From: Saccharothrix algeriensis
GTDB taxonomy: Bacteria > Actinomycetota > Actinomycetes > Mycobacteriales > Pseudonocardiaceae
Direction of reading: 5' to 3'
Length of the DNA stretch: 64,000 bases
Assembly (NCBI RefSeq): GCF_016907655.1
Contig: NZ_JAFBCL010000001.1
Location: forward strand, 3,506,001 to 3,570,000
A model generated the notes under the pieces. The model had not been told where the DNA came from, searched no databases, and saw only the letters and a list, made by a program, of their open reading frames with translations. Shown here piece after piece: positions 44,910 through 52,748 of this stretch; the stretch's first letter is position 1; each line of letters begins with the position of its first letter. The position numbers and the translations under genes are program-made.

Positions 44910-45928
44910 CAGCTCACCGACTGGATGCGCCGCAGGGCCTCGGCCACGTCCGCCGCGGTGACGTCGCGGTGCGTCACGAAGCGGACCTTCCCGGCCATGG
45001 GCCCGGCGTAGACGCCGAGGTGCCGCAGGCCGTTCAGGGTGACCTCCAGGTCGGGCACGCCGGCCAGCACGATGTTCGTCTCCGGCTCGTCGACCTGCCA
45101 GCCCAGCTCCCCCAGGCCCCGGGCGAGCGCCTTCGCGTTGGCGTGGTCGACGGCCAGGTCGTCCAGCCGGTCCAGGCCGACCAGGCCCGCCGCGGCCAGC
45201 ACGCCGCCCTGCCGCACGCCGCCGCCGAGCATCTTCCGCACCCGCCGCGCCTCCTCGACGAACCCCGACGAGCCGGCGACGACGGAGCCGACGGGCGCGC
45301 CCAGGCCCTTGCTCAGGCACACCTGCACGGTGTCCACGCCCACGGTCAGCGCCGCCGGCGGCACGCCCAGCGCCACGGCCGCGTTCCACAGCCGCGCCCC
45401 GTCCAGGTGGACGCGCAGGCCGGTCTCGCGGGCGGCCGACGCCAGCAGCGCGTGCTCGTCGGGCGGGGTCACGGAGCCGCCCGCCGAGTTGTGCGTGTTC
45501 TCCAGGCACAGCAGCGTGGTGCGCAGCGTGTAGTACGGGCCGTCGGCGCCTGCTGCCGCGCGCACGGCGTCCGCCGAGATCCGGCCGGGCGCCCCCGCCC
45601 ACTCCAGCGGGTGCGGCATCCCGCCCGCGATCCACGCGGCCGTGCCGAGTTCGCTGTCGAGCACGTGCGCGCCGCGCGCGGCCAGGAAGCGGTCGCCGCG
45701 GCGCAGGTGCACGGTGAGCGCGATCAGGTTGCCCATCGACCCCGAGGGCACCCACAGGGCGGCCTCGACGCCGAGCAGGTCGGCCACGCGCTCCTCCAGC
45801 GCGCGCATCGTCGGGTCGTGTTCGAGCACGTCATCGGCCACCTCGGCGCCCGACATGGCCAACAGCATGGCCTGGTCCGGGCGGGTGACGGTGTCGGAGC
45901 GGAAGTCCAGGGGCGCGTGCCGGGTCAC
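44909..45928 (-). CDS. ltaE: Low-specificity L-threonine aldolase
   Basis: PLP enzyme cleaving L-threonine or allo-threonine to glycine and acetaldehyde. The 339-residue protein shows DFRSDTVTRPDQAM, VPSGSMGNLIAL, LENTHNSAGGSV, VHLDGARLWNAAVALG and the PLP lysine in VQVCLSKGLGAPVGSV, all typical of the beta-eliminating lyase family. The start is GTG 45928. It is followed by the coupled HAD hydrolase. Confidence 0.92.
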   Translation of the reverse strand: MTRHAPLDFRSDTVTRPDQAMLLAMSGAEVADDVLEHDPTMRALEERVADLLGVEAALWVPSGSMGNLIALTVHLRRGDRFLAARGAHVLDSELGTAAWIAGGMPHPLEWAGAPGRISADAVRAAAGADGPYYTLRTTLLCLENTHNSAGGSVTPPDEHALLASAARETGLRVHLDGARLWNAAVALGVPPAALTVGVDTVQVCLSKGLGAPVGSVVAGSSGFVEEARRVRKMLGGGVRQGGVLAAAGLVGLDRLDDLAVDHANAKALARGLGELGWQVDEPETNIVLAGVPDLEVTLNGLRHLGVYAGPMAGKVRFVTHRDVTAADVAEALRRIQSVS

Positions 45929-46080
45929 GAATGGATCACATCACACTCGGCAAGCCCTTACCCATTCGCGCCGGTCGTACCACGATGGGGGTGACGCAAG
46001 TCTCCGGGAAGGGGCGTGCAACCGTGGAGCGGTCCGGTTCCGTCCGGTAGGTGCAAGCACGACGAGCGGAGAGAGTCCGC

Positions 46081-46596
46081 GTGGACCAGCACGACGAGCA
46101 GGAGTTCGCGGAGTACTTCGCAGCTCGCCGGGAGGCCGTGCGCCGAACGGCGTTCCTGCTCTGTGGTGACTGGCACCGGGCGGACGACCTCGCGCAGACC
46201 GCGTTCGTCGCGCTGCACCGCAGGTGGCGCAAGGTCCGGGACAAGCAGGCCCTGGACGCCTACGTCCGCCGGACCCTGGTGCGCGCGGTGATCGACGAGT
46301 CGCGGCGGCCGTGGCGGCGGGAGCGCTTCGTGGACGAGGTCCCGGAGACGCCCTCCCGCGACGCGGAGGTCGCCGACTCGGTGGTGACGCGCGAGGCACT
46401 GGTCGCGGGCTTGAAGCGGGTCCCGCCCCGGCAGCGGGCGGTGCTCGTGCTGCGGTTCCTGGAGGGCTTGGACGTGTCGGCCGCCGCCGAGGCGCTCGGG
46501 TGCTCGGAGGGGACCGTGAAGAGCCAGACCTCCCGGGGCCTGGAGGCCCTGCGCGAGGCGCTGGGCGACACGATCGACGACTTGCGGCCGGCGTGA
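46081..46596 (+). CDS. SigE-type ECF sigma factor, pair 1
   Basis: The 171-residue sigma factor has region 2 (FAEYFAARREAVRRTAFLLC, then DDLAQTAFVALHRRW), the SigE-subfamily motif DESRRPWRRE, and region 4 with VPPRQRAVLVLRFLEGLDVSAAAE and the helix-turn-helix ALGCSEGTVKSQTSRGLEAL. GTG 46081 has a GGAGAGAG site upstream. Its stop overlaps a GTG, and the next gene encodes a membrane protein. It is clearly paralogous to 48428. Confidence 0.9.
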   Translation: MDQHDEQEFAEYFAARREAVRRTAFLLCGDWHRADDLAQTAFVALHRRWRKVRDKQALDAYVRRTLVRAVIDESRRPWRRERFVDEVPETPSRDAEVADSVVTREALVAGLKRVPPRQRAVLVLRFLEGLDVSAAAEALGCSEGTVKSQTSRGLEALREALGDTIDDLRPA

Positions 46597-46613
46597 GAGG
46601 GAGGCGGGGGCGG

Positions 46614-47372
46614 GTGGACGAGCGCAGGATCGCGGAGGTGTTCCGCACGGCGGCCGGTGACGCCCCGCCCGCGTCCTTCGACGTGGACAGCGTCCGGTCG
46701 GCGTCGGCGCGGGCCACCGCGCGCCACCGGACGCGCGTGGCGCTGGGCTCGGCGCTGGCCGCGGTGCTGGTGTTCGGCGGTGCGGCGGTGACCGGGGGCC
46801 TGCTGTCGCAGTCCACCCCCGGGAACACGACCTCCGCGGGTTCCGCTGGGGACGCCCCGTCCAATAACCTGCCGTTTGCGGTTCCCGAACCGCAGGAGGG
46901 CGAGGAGCGCGTCGAGCCCCGCATGTCCGGCGGGCTGCCGCCCAAGAGCATCCCCGACGACCCGTCTACGCAGGGGGACGGAACGTCGGGGACGACCGGT
47001 CGTCCGCCGACGACCGGTGGCGCCTCAGGGTGCCAGGAGGTGGACCGGGAGCTCGCCGTCGCCCTCGCCGACGAGCTCCCGGCCGCCGAAGGGCTCCAGC
47101 CCTCCCACGCCGCGGCCAACTGCCCGTCCGGCGCGCGCGGCGCCGGCTACCTGGTGCGCGACCGGCTCGGCGTGCACGGCGTGGTGTCGGTCGTGCTGGT
47201 GCCGCCGGGCCGGCAGCCGCTCACGTCGACCTCGACCGCCGAGGGGCGCAGCGAGGCCCGCAGCGGCGCGGGCACGGTCTACGTGCTCACCGAACCGGCC
47301 CAGGGCGCGGCGGTGGGGCCGTTCGAGGCGGAGCTGCCGGCGCTGGCCGCGGGGGTGGCGGAGCACCTCTGA
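46614..47372 (+). CDS. Membrane protein paired with sigma factor 1
   Basis: The 252-residue protein has a cytoplasmic N-terminal segment (VDERRIAEVFRTAAGDAPPASFD), one membrane helix (about residues 43-64), a Pro/Gly/Thr-rich external linker, and an outer domain with CQEVDRELAVALADE and NCPSGARGAGYLVRDR. Position after a SigE-type gene suggests an anti-sigma or signal-sensing role, not proven; no ZAS motif (H-x3-C-x2-C) is seen. GTG 46614 has GGGAGG upstream; GTG 46593 is possible. Confidence 0.7.
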   Translation: MDERRIAEVFRTAAGDAPPASFDVDSVRSASARATARHRTRVALGSALAAVLVFGGAAVTGGLLSQSTPGNTTSAGSAGDAPSNNLPFAVPEPQEGEERVEPRMSGGLPPKSIPDDPSTQGDGTSGTTGRPPTTGGASGCQEVDRELAVALADELPAAEGLQPSHAAANCPSGARGAGYLVRDRLGVHGVVSVVLVPPGRQPLTSTSTAEGRSEARSGAGTVYVLTEPAQGAAVGPFEAELPALAAGVAEHL

Positions 47373-47400
47373 GCCGGCGGGCCGGTGAGCCCTGCCGCAC

Positions 47401-47442
47401 TCTGGAACAGACGTACCACTAATTTGGTACGTTCGTGCCAGA
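47401..47442. promoter_or_regulatory. 42-bp operator-like palindrome upstream of the SMR gene
   Basis: ACGTACCA (47411-47418) and TGGTACGT (47425-47432) are perfect arms around CTAATT. Outer sequence TCTGG/CCAGA extends the symmetry to 47401-47442, with 15 of 18 positions paired. It is AT-richer than its surroundings and is a good TetR-family operator, probably for the regulator at 47797. Confidence 0.75.
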
Positions 47443-47459
47443 TTGTGGAGGTGGTCGCT

Positions 47460-47783
47460 GTGGCCTGGGTCGTGCTCATCGTGTCCGGCTTCTTCGAGGC
47501 GGGCTGGGCGGTCGCCCTGAAGCTGTCCGACGGGTTCGGCAAGCTGTGGTGGTCCGTCGTGTTCGCCGTGTGCGCCCTGATCAGCTTCGCCGGCCTGGCG
47601 TGGGCGATGAAGCAGCTGCCCGCCGGGCCGGCGTACGCGGTGTGGACCGGCATCGGCGCCGCGCTCACCGCCGTGATCGGCATGGTGTGGCTCGGCGACG
47701 GGGTCAGCACGCTCAAGCTGGTGTCCCTCGGGCTCATCGTCAGCGGTGTCATCGGCCTGAACCTGGCCGGTGGCGGGCACTAG
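47460..47783 (+). CDS. SMR-family multidrug/guanidinium efflux protein
   Basis: This 107-residue protein has four membrane helices. The start AWVVLIVSGFFEAGWAVALK carries the conserved proton/substrate-binding Glu in helix 1 (E14). WAMKQLPAGPAYAVWTGIGA and the closing GLIVSGVIGLNL are typical of the SugE/Gdx branch. It probably exports guanidinium-like cations as a dual-topology dimer. GTG 47460 has GGAGG about 10 nt upstream. A TetR gene follows after 13 bp. Confidence 0.9.
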   Translation: MAWVVLIVSGFFEAGWAVALKLSDGFGKLWWSVVFAVCALISFAGLAWAMKQLPAGPAYAVWTGIGAALTAVIGMVWLGDGVSTLKLVSLGLIVSGVIGLNLAGGGH

Positions 47784-47789
47784 TACCTT
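47784..47789 (+). promoter_or_regulatory. -10 box TACCTT (leaderless) of the tetR gene
   Basis: TACCTT, 7 nt before ATG 47797. Confidence 0.45.
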
Positions 47790-47796
47790 TCCCCGA

Positions 47797-48384
47797 ATGA
47801 CAGCCGCAACGCCGAAGGGCGAGCGCCGCCGCCAGGCGCTGGTCGAAGCCGCCGCGGGTCTGCTGGCCGACGGCGGCTTCGACGCGGTCCGGCACCGCGC
47901 CGTCGCCGAGCGCGCGGGTCTGCCGCTGGCGTCCACCACGTACTACTTCGACTCGCTGGACGAGCTGGTCGGGGCCGCGCTGGAGTTCCACGGCCGCGCG
48001 GAGCTGGCCTACGGCGAGGCGCGGCTCGCCGAGCTGGAGCCCGGCGAGTGCGGCGGCGAGGCGTTCATCGACCTGGTGCTGGACCTGCTGCTCGGCCCGC
48101 CGGCGGGCGACCGGGACGCCGAGGCCGTGCTGCTGCGCTACGAGCGGCTGGTCGCCACCGGCCGGCGGCCCTACCTGCGACCGCTGATGCGCGAGCTCAG
48201 CGGCGAGCTGCACGGCCTGCTGGTCGACATCTTCGCCCGCGCGGGCCGGCCGGTCGGCCGGGAGCGGGTGGCGGAGCTGATCGCCCTGGTCGACGGGTCC
48301 GTGGTGAACGCGCTGATCGAGATCAGCCCCGACCCGCGGGCGGCGGCCCGCCGGATGCTGGCCAAGGCGATGCAACCCCGCTGA
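47797..48384 (+). CDS. TetR-family repressor
   Basis: The 195-residue protein has an N-terminal helix-turn-helix (RRQALVEAAAGLLADGGFDA, RAVAERAGLPLASTTYYFDS) and a C-terminal ligand domain of the TetR_C_17-like kind. It sits just after the SMR efflux gene, so it very likely represses it through the palindrome at 47401-47442 and responds to the exported cation. This is inference from layout. Confidence 0.9.
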   Translation: MTAATPKGERRRQALVEAAAGLLADGGFDAVRHRAVAERAGLPLASTTYYFDSLDELVGAALEFHGRAELAYGEARLAELEPGECGGEAFIDLVLDLLLGPPAGDRDAEAVLLRYERLVATGRRPYLRPLMRELSGELHGLLVDIFARAGRPVGRERVAELIALVDGSVVNALIEISPDPRAAARRMLAKAMQPR

Positions 48385-48427
48385 CCCCGGCCGCGTGTAG
48401 TGGGGTGAGGGTGGGGAGGGGTGTCCG

Positions 48428-48958
48428 GTGCGCGAGGCCGACGAGCGGGCGTTCCGCGACTTCGCGGCGGGCCACGCCGCGTCGTTGCGGCGCACGGCGT
48501 ACCTGTTCTGCGGCGACTGGCACACGGCCGAGGACCTGATGCAGGCCAGCCTGCTCAAGCTCTACCAGGCTTGGCACCGGGTGCAGTGGCGCGACAACCC
48601 CTCCGCGTACGCGCGCAAGGTGCTGCTGCGGACCTGGCTGGACGAGAAGCGCAGGCCGTGGCGGCGGGCCGAGCAGCGCGACGGCGAGGTGCCCGACGTG
48701 GCCGACTCGTCGGTCGACCCCGAGGCGGCGAGCGAGCAGCTGTGGGCCCGCGACCTCGTGCACGCCGCCCTGCTGCACGTGCCGCCCCGGCAGCGGGCCG
48801 CGCTGGTGCTGCGGTACTTCGAGGACCTGCCGGTCAGCGAGGTCGCGGTCGCCATGGGGTGCAGCGAGGGGACGGTCAAGAGCCAGACCGCCCGCGGCCT
48901 GGCGGCCCTGCGGGCGGCGGTCGTGGCGCTGGACCGGGGGGCGGTGCTGGTGTCGTGA
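48428..48958 (+). CDS. SigE-type ECF sigma factor, pair 2
   Basis: The 176-residue sigma factor parallels 46081: FRDFAAGHAASLRRTAYLFCGDWHTAEDLMQASLLKLYQAW in region 2, DEKRRPWRR, VPPRQRAALVLRYFEDLPVSEVA and MGCSEGTVKSQTARGLAAL in region 4. The GDWHxA and RRPWRR segments show recent shared ancestry. GTG 48428 has GGGGAGGGG upstream. The stop overlaps the next GTG (GTGA). Confidence 0.9.
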   Translation: MREADERAFRDFAAGHAASLRRTAYLFCGDWHTAEDLMQASLLKLYQAWHRVQWRDNPSAYARKVLLRTWLDEKRRPWRRAEQRDGEVPDVADSSVDPEAASEQLWARDLVHAALLHVPPRQRAALVLRYFEDLPVSEVAVAMGCSEGTVKSQTARGLAALRAAVVALDRGAVLVS

Positions 48959-49707
48959 GCGAGGAGGAGCTGCGGGCACGGCTGCGCGCGGCGGTGGCCG
49001 GCGAGCCGCCCCTCCGGTTCGACGCGGACGCCCTGATCCGGCGCGCCCAGGCGGTGCGCAAGAGGCGGCGCGCGCTGACCGCGGTCGCGGTGGCCACGGC
49101 GGCGCTGACCGCCACGGTGCTGTCGCTGCCCGGCGCGCTGAGCGCCGCGCGCGGGCCGACCGGCGTCGACGCGCTCGACCAGGTCCTGACCACGACGGCC
49201 ACCTCGGCGGCGCCCGCCCCGGCCCCGGCCCCGGTCTCGGCCGTGCCCGTCGGGCGCCTGGCGGACTACCTGGCGGCGCGCTTCGGCCAGGTAGTCCCCG
49301 GAGCCCTCAAGGTGCACGCCGAGTTCACCGACACCCGGCGCGAGCAGGTCTCCGGCTACGTCACCGGGTTCGTGCGCTTCGTCGACCGGGACGGGACCGG
49401 CGGGGTCGCGGTGCAGCTCAGCGCGCCGCCCTTCCTGGTCACCCGGGACGACTTCTGCGCCGGCGTGCGGTGCGACGCGCCCCGGCGGCAGCCGGACGGC
49501 AGCTACCTGGAGTTCGCCACCTCCAGCAGCTCCGGGCACGACCGGGTGAGCTACTCGGTGGCCCACTTCCGGACCGACGGCTCGGTGGTGCAGGTCAGCG
49601 CCTACAACTACGACCCCGCCGGGGGCAAGGAGGTCCGGCCCACCGTCCCGCTGACCACGGACCAGCTGGTGGCCCTGGCCACCGACCCGAACCTCGACGC
49701 CGGCTGA
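48955..49707 (+). CDS. Membrane protein paired with sigma factor 2
   Basis: The 250-residue protein has a cytoplasmic N-terminus (SEEELRARLRAAVAGEPPLRFD), one membrane helix (about residues 40-62) and an outer domain of about 180 residues with LADYLAARFGQVVPG and paired Cys (DFCAGVRCD). The N-terminal layout resembles the protein at 46614. Overlap with the sigma gene implies linked expression; an anti-sigma role is plausible but unproven. Confidence 0.72.
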   Translation: MSEEELRARLRAAVAGEPPLRFDADALIRRAQAVRKRRRALTAVAVATAALTATVLSLPGALSAARGPTGVDALDQVLTTTATSAAPAPAPAPVSAVPVGRLADYLAARFGQVVPGALKVHAEFTDTRREQVSGYVTGFVRFVDRDGTGGVAVQLSAPPFLVTRDDFCAGVRCDAPRRQPDGSYLEFATSSSSGHDRVSYSVAHFRTDGSVVQVSAYNYDPAGGKEVRPTVPLTTDQLVALATDPNLDAG

Positions 49708-49724
49708 CCCCGGCGTCGGTCCCC

Positions 49725-49761
49725 GGACGGCGGGCGCGGCCGGTCGCCGTGCCCGCCGTCC
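49725..49761 (+). terminator. Stem-loop after sigma pair 2
   Basis: Perfect 11-bp arms GGACGGCGGGC (49725-49735) and GCCCGCCGTCC (49751-49761), loop 15 nt, between the membrane gene and the purB promoter. Confidence 0.65.
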
Positions 49762-49778
49762 GCGTCCCGGCCGCCGAC

Positions 49779-49784
49779 TATCCT
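49779..49784 (+). promoter_or_regulatory. -10 box TATCCT (leaderless) of purB
   Basis: TATCCT, 6 nt before GTG 49791. Confidence 0.6.
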
Positions 49785-49790
49785 GTGGCG

Positions 49791-51221
49791 GTGACGAGCA
49801 AGCCGCGCATCGCCAACGTCCTCGCAGGTCGCTACGCCTCCGCCGAACTGGCCACGCTGTGGTCCGCCGAGCACAAGATCGTGCTGGAGCGGCAGTTGTG
49901 GCTGGCGGTCCTGCGCGCCCAGGCCGAGCTGGGCGTCACCGTCCCGGACGGGGCCGTGGCCGACTACGAGCGGGTGGTGGACCAGGTGGACCTGGCCTCC
50001 ATCGCCGCGCGCGAGCGCGTGACGCGGCACGACGTGAAGGCCCGGATCGAGGAGTTCAACGCCCTCGCCGGCCACGAGCACGTGCACAAGGGCATGACCT
50101 CCCGGGACCTGACCGAGAACGTGGAGCAGCTGCAGGTCCTGCGGTCCCTCGACCACGTCCGCGGCAAGGTGGCGGCGGTGCTGGCCAGGCTGGCGCGGCT
50201 CGCCGTCGAGCACACCGACCTGGTGGTGGCCGGGCGCTCGCACAACGTCGCCGCGCAGGCGACCACCCTCGGCAAGCGGTTCGCGTCCGCCGCCGACGAG
50301 GTGCTGGTCGCGTTCCGGCGGCTGGACGAGCTGATCGCCCGCTACCCGCTGCGCGGCGTCAAGGGCCCGGTCGGCACGGCGCAGGACATGCTCGACCTGC
50401 TCGGCGGCGACGAGCGGCGGCTGGCCGAGCTGGAGCGCTCCGTCGCCGGCCACCTCGGCTTCGAGCGCGTGCTGACCAGCGTCGGCCAGGTGTACCCGCG
50501 CTCGCTGGACTTCGACGTGCTGTCCTGCCTGGTCCAGCTGGCCGCCGGACCGTCGAGCCTGGCCAGGACGATCCGGCTGATGGCGGGCCACGAGCTGGTC
50601 ACCGAGGGCTTCAAGGAGGGCCAGGTCGGGTCCAGCGCCATGCCGCACAAGATGAACACCCGGTCCTGCGAGCGGGTCAACGGCCTCGCCGTCGTCCTGC
50701 GCGGCCACCTGTCGATGGTCGGCGAGCTGGCGGGCGACCAGTGGAACGAGGGCGACGTCTCCTGCTCGGTGGTGCGGCGGGTCGCGCTGCCCGACGCGTT
50801 CTTCGCGCTCGACGGCCTGCTGGAGACGTTCCTGACCGTGCTGGACGAGTTCGGCGCGTACCCGGCGGTCGTCGCCCGCGAGCTGGACCGCTACCTGCCG
50901 TTCCTGGCCACGACGAAGGTGCTGATGGCGGCGGTGCGCCAGGGCGTCGGGCGGGAGACCGCGCACGAGGCGATCAAGGAGAACGCGGTCGCCGTCGCGC
51001 TGGCCATGCGCGAGCGCGGCGCGGACAACGACCTGCTGGACCGGCTGGCCGCCGACGAGCGGATCCCGCTCGACCGGGCCGGGCTGGACGCCCTGCTGGC
51101 CGACCGGCTGTCCTTCACCGGCGTGGCCGGGCAGCAGGTCGCCGCGGTGGCCGCGCAGGTGGCGGACGTGCTCGCGAAGTACCCGGCCGCCGCCGGGTAC
51201 GTGCCGGAGCCGATCCTCTAG
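49791..51221 (+). CDS. purB: Adenylosuccinate lyase
   Basis: Cleaves SAICAR in IMP synthesis and adenylosuccinate on the way to AMP. The 476-residue fumarase-superfamily protein shows HDVKARIEEFN, the catalytic-His segment KGMTSRDLTENVE, AGRSHNVAAQATTLGKR and the signature loop GSSAMPHKMNTRSCER. GTG 49791 follows the -10 box directly. PurA at 27737 and PurC at 54490 supply its two substrates. Confidence 0.97.
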   Translation: MTSKPRIANVLAGRYASAELATLWSAEHKIVLERQLWLAVLRAQAELGVTVPDGAVADYERVVDQVDLASIAARERVTRHDVKARIEEFNALAGHEHVHKGMTSRDLTENVEQLQVLRSLDHVRGKVAAVLARLARLAVEHTDLVVAGRSHNVAAQATTLGKRFASAADEVLVAFRRLDELIARYPLRGVKGPVGTAQDMLDLLGGDERRLAELERSVAGHLGFERVLTSVGQVYPRSLDFDVLSCLVQLAAGPSSLARTIRLMAGHELVTEGFKEGQVGSSAMPHKMNTRSCERVNGLAVVLRGHLSMVGELAGDQWNEGDVSCSVVRRVALPDAFFALDGLLETFLTVLDEFGAYPAVVARELDRYLPFLATTKVLMAAVRQGVGRETAHEAIKENAVAVALAMRERGADNDLLDRLAADERIPLDRAGLDALLADRLSFTGVAGQQVAAVAAQVADVLAKYPAAAGYVPEPIL

Positions 51222-51252
51222 GGGCGCGGGGGGCCGGCCGGACCCGGGCGGG

Positions 51253-51699
51253 TCAGGGCCGGTCCCAGTGCAGCCGGCCGCGCCGGTTCTGCTCGCAGAC
51301 CAGCGGGCGCCCGGCGGGGTCGACGGCGGTCGCGCCCTCCTGCTCGCACGGGAAGCCCCGGAGCGCCACGTCGGGGCGCTCGGTGGTCGGCGCGGTGGTG
51401 GTGGTCGGCGGTGGCGTGGTCGTCGGCCGGGTCGTGGGCGGCGGCTCGACGGGCGGTGGCGGCGGCGGTTCCTCGGTGGTGACCGCCGCGGTGGGCGGCG
51501 GTGCGGTGGTCGTCGGCCGCACCGAGATCGACACCACCGCGGGCACCGACCTGGGCGTGGCCGAGGTCGTCGTGGCGGGTGGCGGCGCGGGGGTGGGCGG
51601 CGACGCCTGCGGCTCGCCGCACCCGCCCAGCAGCAGCCCGAGGCCGACGCTCGCCGCGCTGAGCGCGACGGGCGCTCGGGACGCCTTCCGAGCCATCAC
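51253..51699 (-). CDS. Lipoprotein with Pro/Thr linker
   Basis: This 148-residue lipoprotein has a lipobox (LLLGGC, Cys27), a long Pro/Thr/Val-rich extended linker (about 32-110) that would span the cell wall, and a short C-terminal domain with two Cys (GFPCEQEG, PLVCEQNRRGRLHWD). No family is recognised. GTG 51699 is supported by TACCCT 7 nt upstream; ATG 51696 is in frame. It converges with purB, 31 bp between stops. Confidence 0.75.
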   Translation of the reverse strand: MMARKASRAPVALSAASVGLGLLLGGCGEPQASPPTPAPPPATTTSATPRSVPAVVSISVRPTTTAPPPTAAVTTEEPPPPPPVEPPPTTRPTTTPPPTTTTAPTTERPDVALRGFPCEQEGATAVDPAGRPLVCEQNRRGRLHWDRP

Positions 51700-51706
51700 G
51701 GGTAGC

Positions 51707-51712
51707 AGGGTA
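51707..51712 (-). promoter_or_regulatory. -10 box TACCCT (leaderless) of the lipoprotein gene
   Basis: Minus-strand TACCCT, 7 nt before GTG 51699. Confidence 0.5.
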
Positions 51713-51895
51713 GGGCTCGCCGTCGGCGCTGCCCAATCACGCCCGGCCCGTCACCCGCCCGGGGTGTCCGGTGAACCGCCCCGGGAGCCGCCCGGCCCGC
51801 TGCCCGTGCCGGGCCCGCCGCTCGCACCCGGCCCGCTCGACGTTCGCCGGACCGCGGCTCGCCCGCTGGACCGCGGCCTGCCCGCCGGGCTTCAC

Positions 51896-51990
51896 GCCCA
51901 CCCGTCGGCGAGGCGACCCGCCCGCCGGGAGCCGCGTCGCCCACCCGTCGGCGAGGCGACCGCCCGCCGCGGGGCCGCAGCCCACCCGCC
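51896..51990. repeat. About 42-bp direct repeats downstream of the ABC ATPase gene
   Basis: GCCCACCCGTCGGCGAGGCG starts units at 51896 and 51939, and a third, degenerate unit starts at 51980. The 299-bp spacer 51700-51998 holds these repeats and the lipoprotein promoter; I see no gene. Confidence 0.85.
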
Positions 51991-51998
51991 GAGCCCCG

Positions 51999-52748
51999 TC
52001 ACAGCCGGCCCGCGTCGATGATCCGCCGGAGGAACTGCCTGGTCCGCTCCTGCTCCGGCGCGCCGAGCACCTGCTCGGGCGGCCCGGACTCGACCACGCG
52101 CCCGCCGTCCAGGAAGCACACCCGGTCGGCCACCTGGCGGGCGAAGCCCATCTCGTGGGTCGCCATCAGGATGGTCCGGCCCTGCCCGGCCAGCTCGCGG
52201 ACCAGGGCCAGCACCTCGCCCACCAGCTCCGGGTCCAGCGCGCTGGTGATCTCGTCGAGCAGCAGCAGCCGCGGCGAGTACGCGAGCGCCCGCGCGATCG
52301 CGACCCGCTGCTGCTGGCCGCCGGACAGGCGGTCGGGGTAGCTGCCGGCGCGGTCGGCGAGGCCCACCCGGTCCAGCAGCTCGCCCGCCCGCCGCTCCGC
52401 CTCGTCGCGCGGGACGCCGTGCACCACGCGCGGCGCGAGGGTGATGTTGTCCAGCACGCTCATGTGCGGGAACAGGTTGAACGACTGGAAGACGATGCCC
52501 ATGCCGCGCCGCGCCACGTCGGCGTCGACGCGCGGGTCCGAGACGTCCTCGCCGTCGAGCAGGATGCGGCCGTCGTCCAGCTCCTCCAGCAGGTTCACGC
52601 ACCGCAGCAGGGTCGACTTCCCCGAGCCGGACGACCCGATGAGGGCCACCACCTCGTGCTCGCGCACGTCCAGGTCGACACCGCCCAGCACGGTGTTCGC
52701 GCCGTACCGCTTGACCACGCCCCGGACGCTCAGCACCGGTGACGTCAT
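51999..52748 (-). CDS. Polar amino acid ABC transporter ATPase
   Basis: This 249-residue ATPase of the GlnQ/HisP type has Walker A GSSGSGKST, Q-loop FQSFNLFPH, signature LSGGQQQRVAIARAL, Walker B LLLLDEITSALD and the H-loop ATHEMGFA. It energises uptake by the permease at 52745 using the lipoprotein at 53575. The ATG overlaps the permease stop (ATGA), showing a three-gene operon. Confidence 0.95.
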   Translation of the reverse strand: MTSPVLSVRGVVKRYGANTVLGGVDLDVREHEVVALIGSSGSGKSTLLRCVNLLEELDDGRILLDGEDVSDPRVDADVARRGMGIVFQSFNLFPHMSVLDNITLAPRVVHGVPRDEAERRAGELLDRVGLADRAGSYPDRLSGGQQQRVAIARALAYSPRLLLLDEITSALDPELVGEVLALVRELAGQGRTILMATHEMGFARQVADRVCFLDGGRVVESGPPEQVLGAPEQERTRQFLRRIIDAGRL

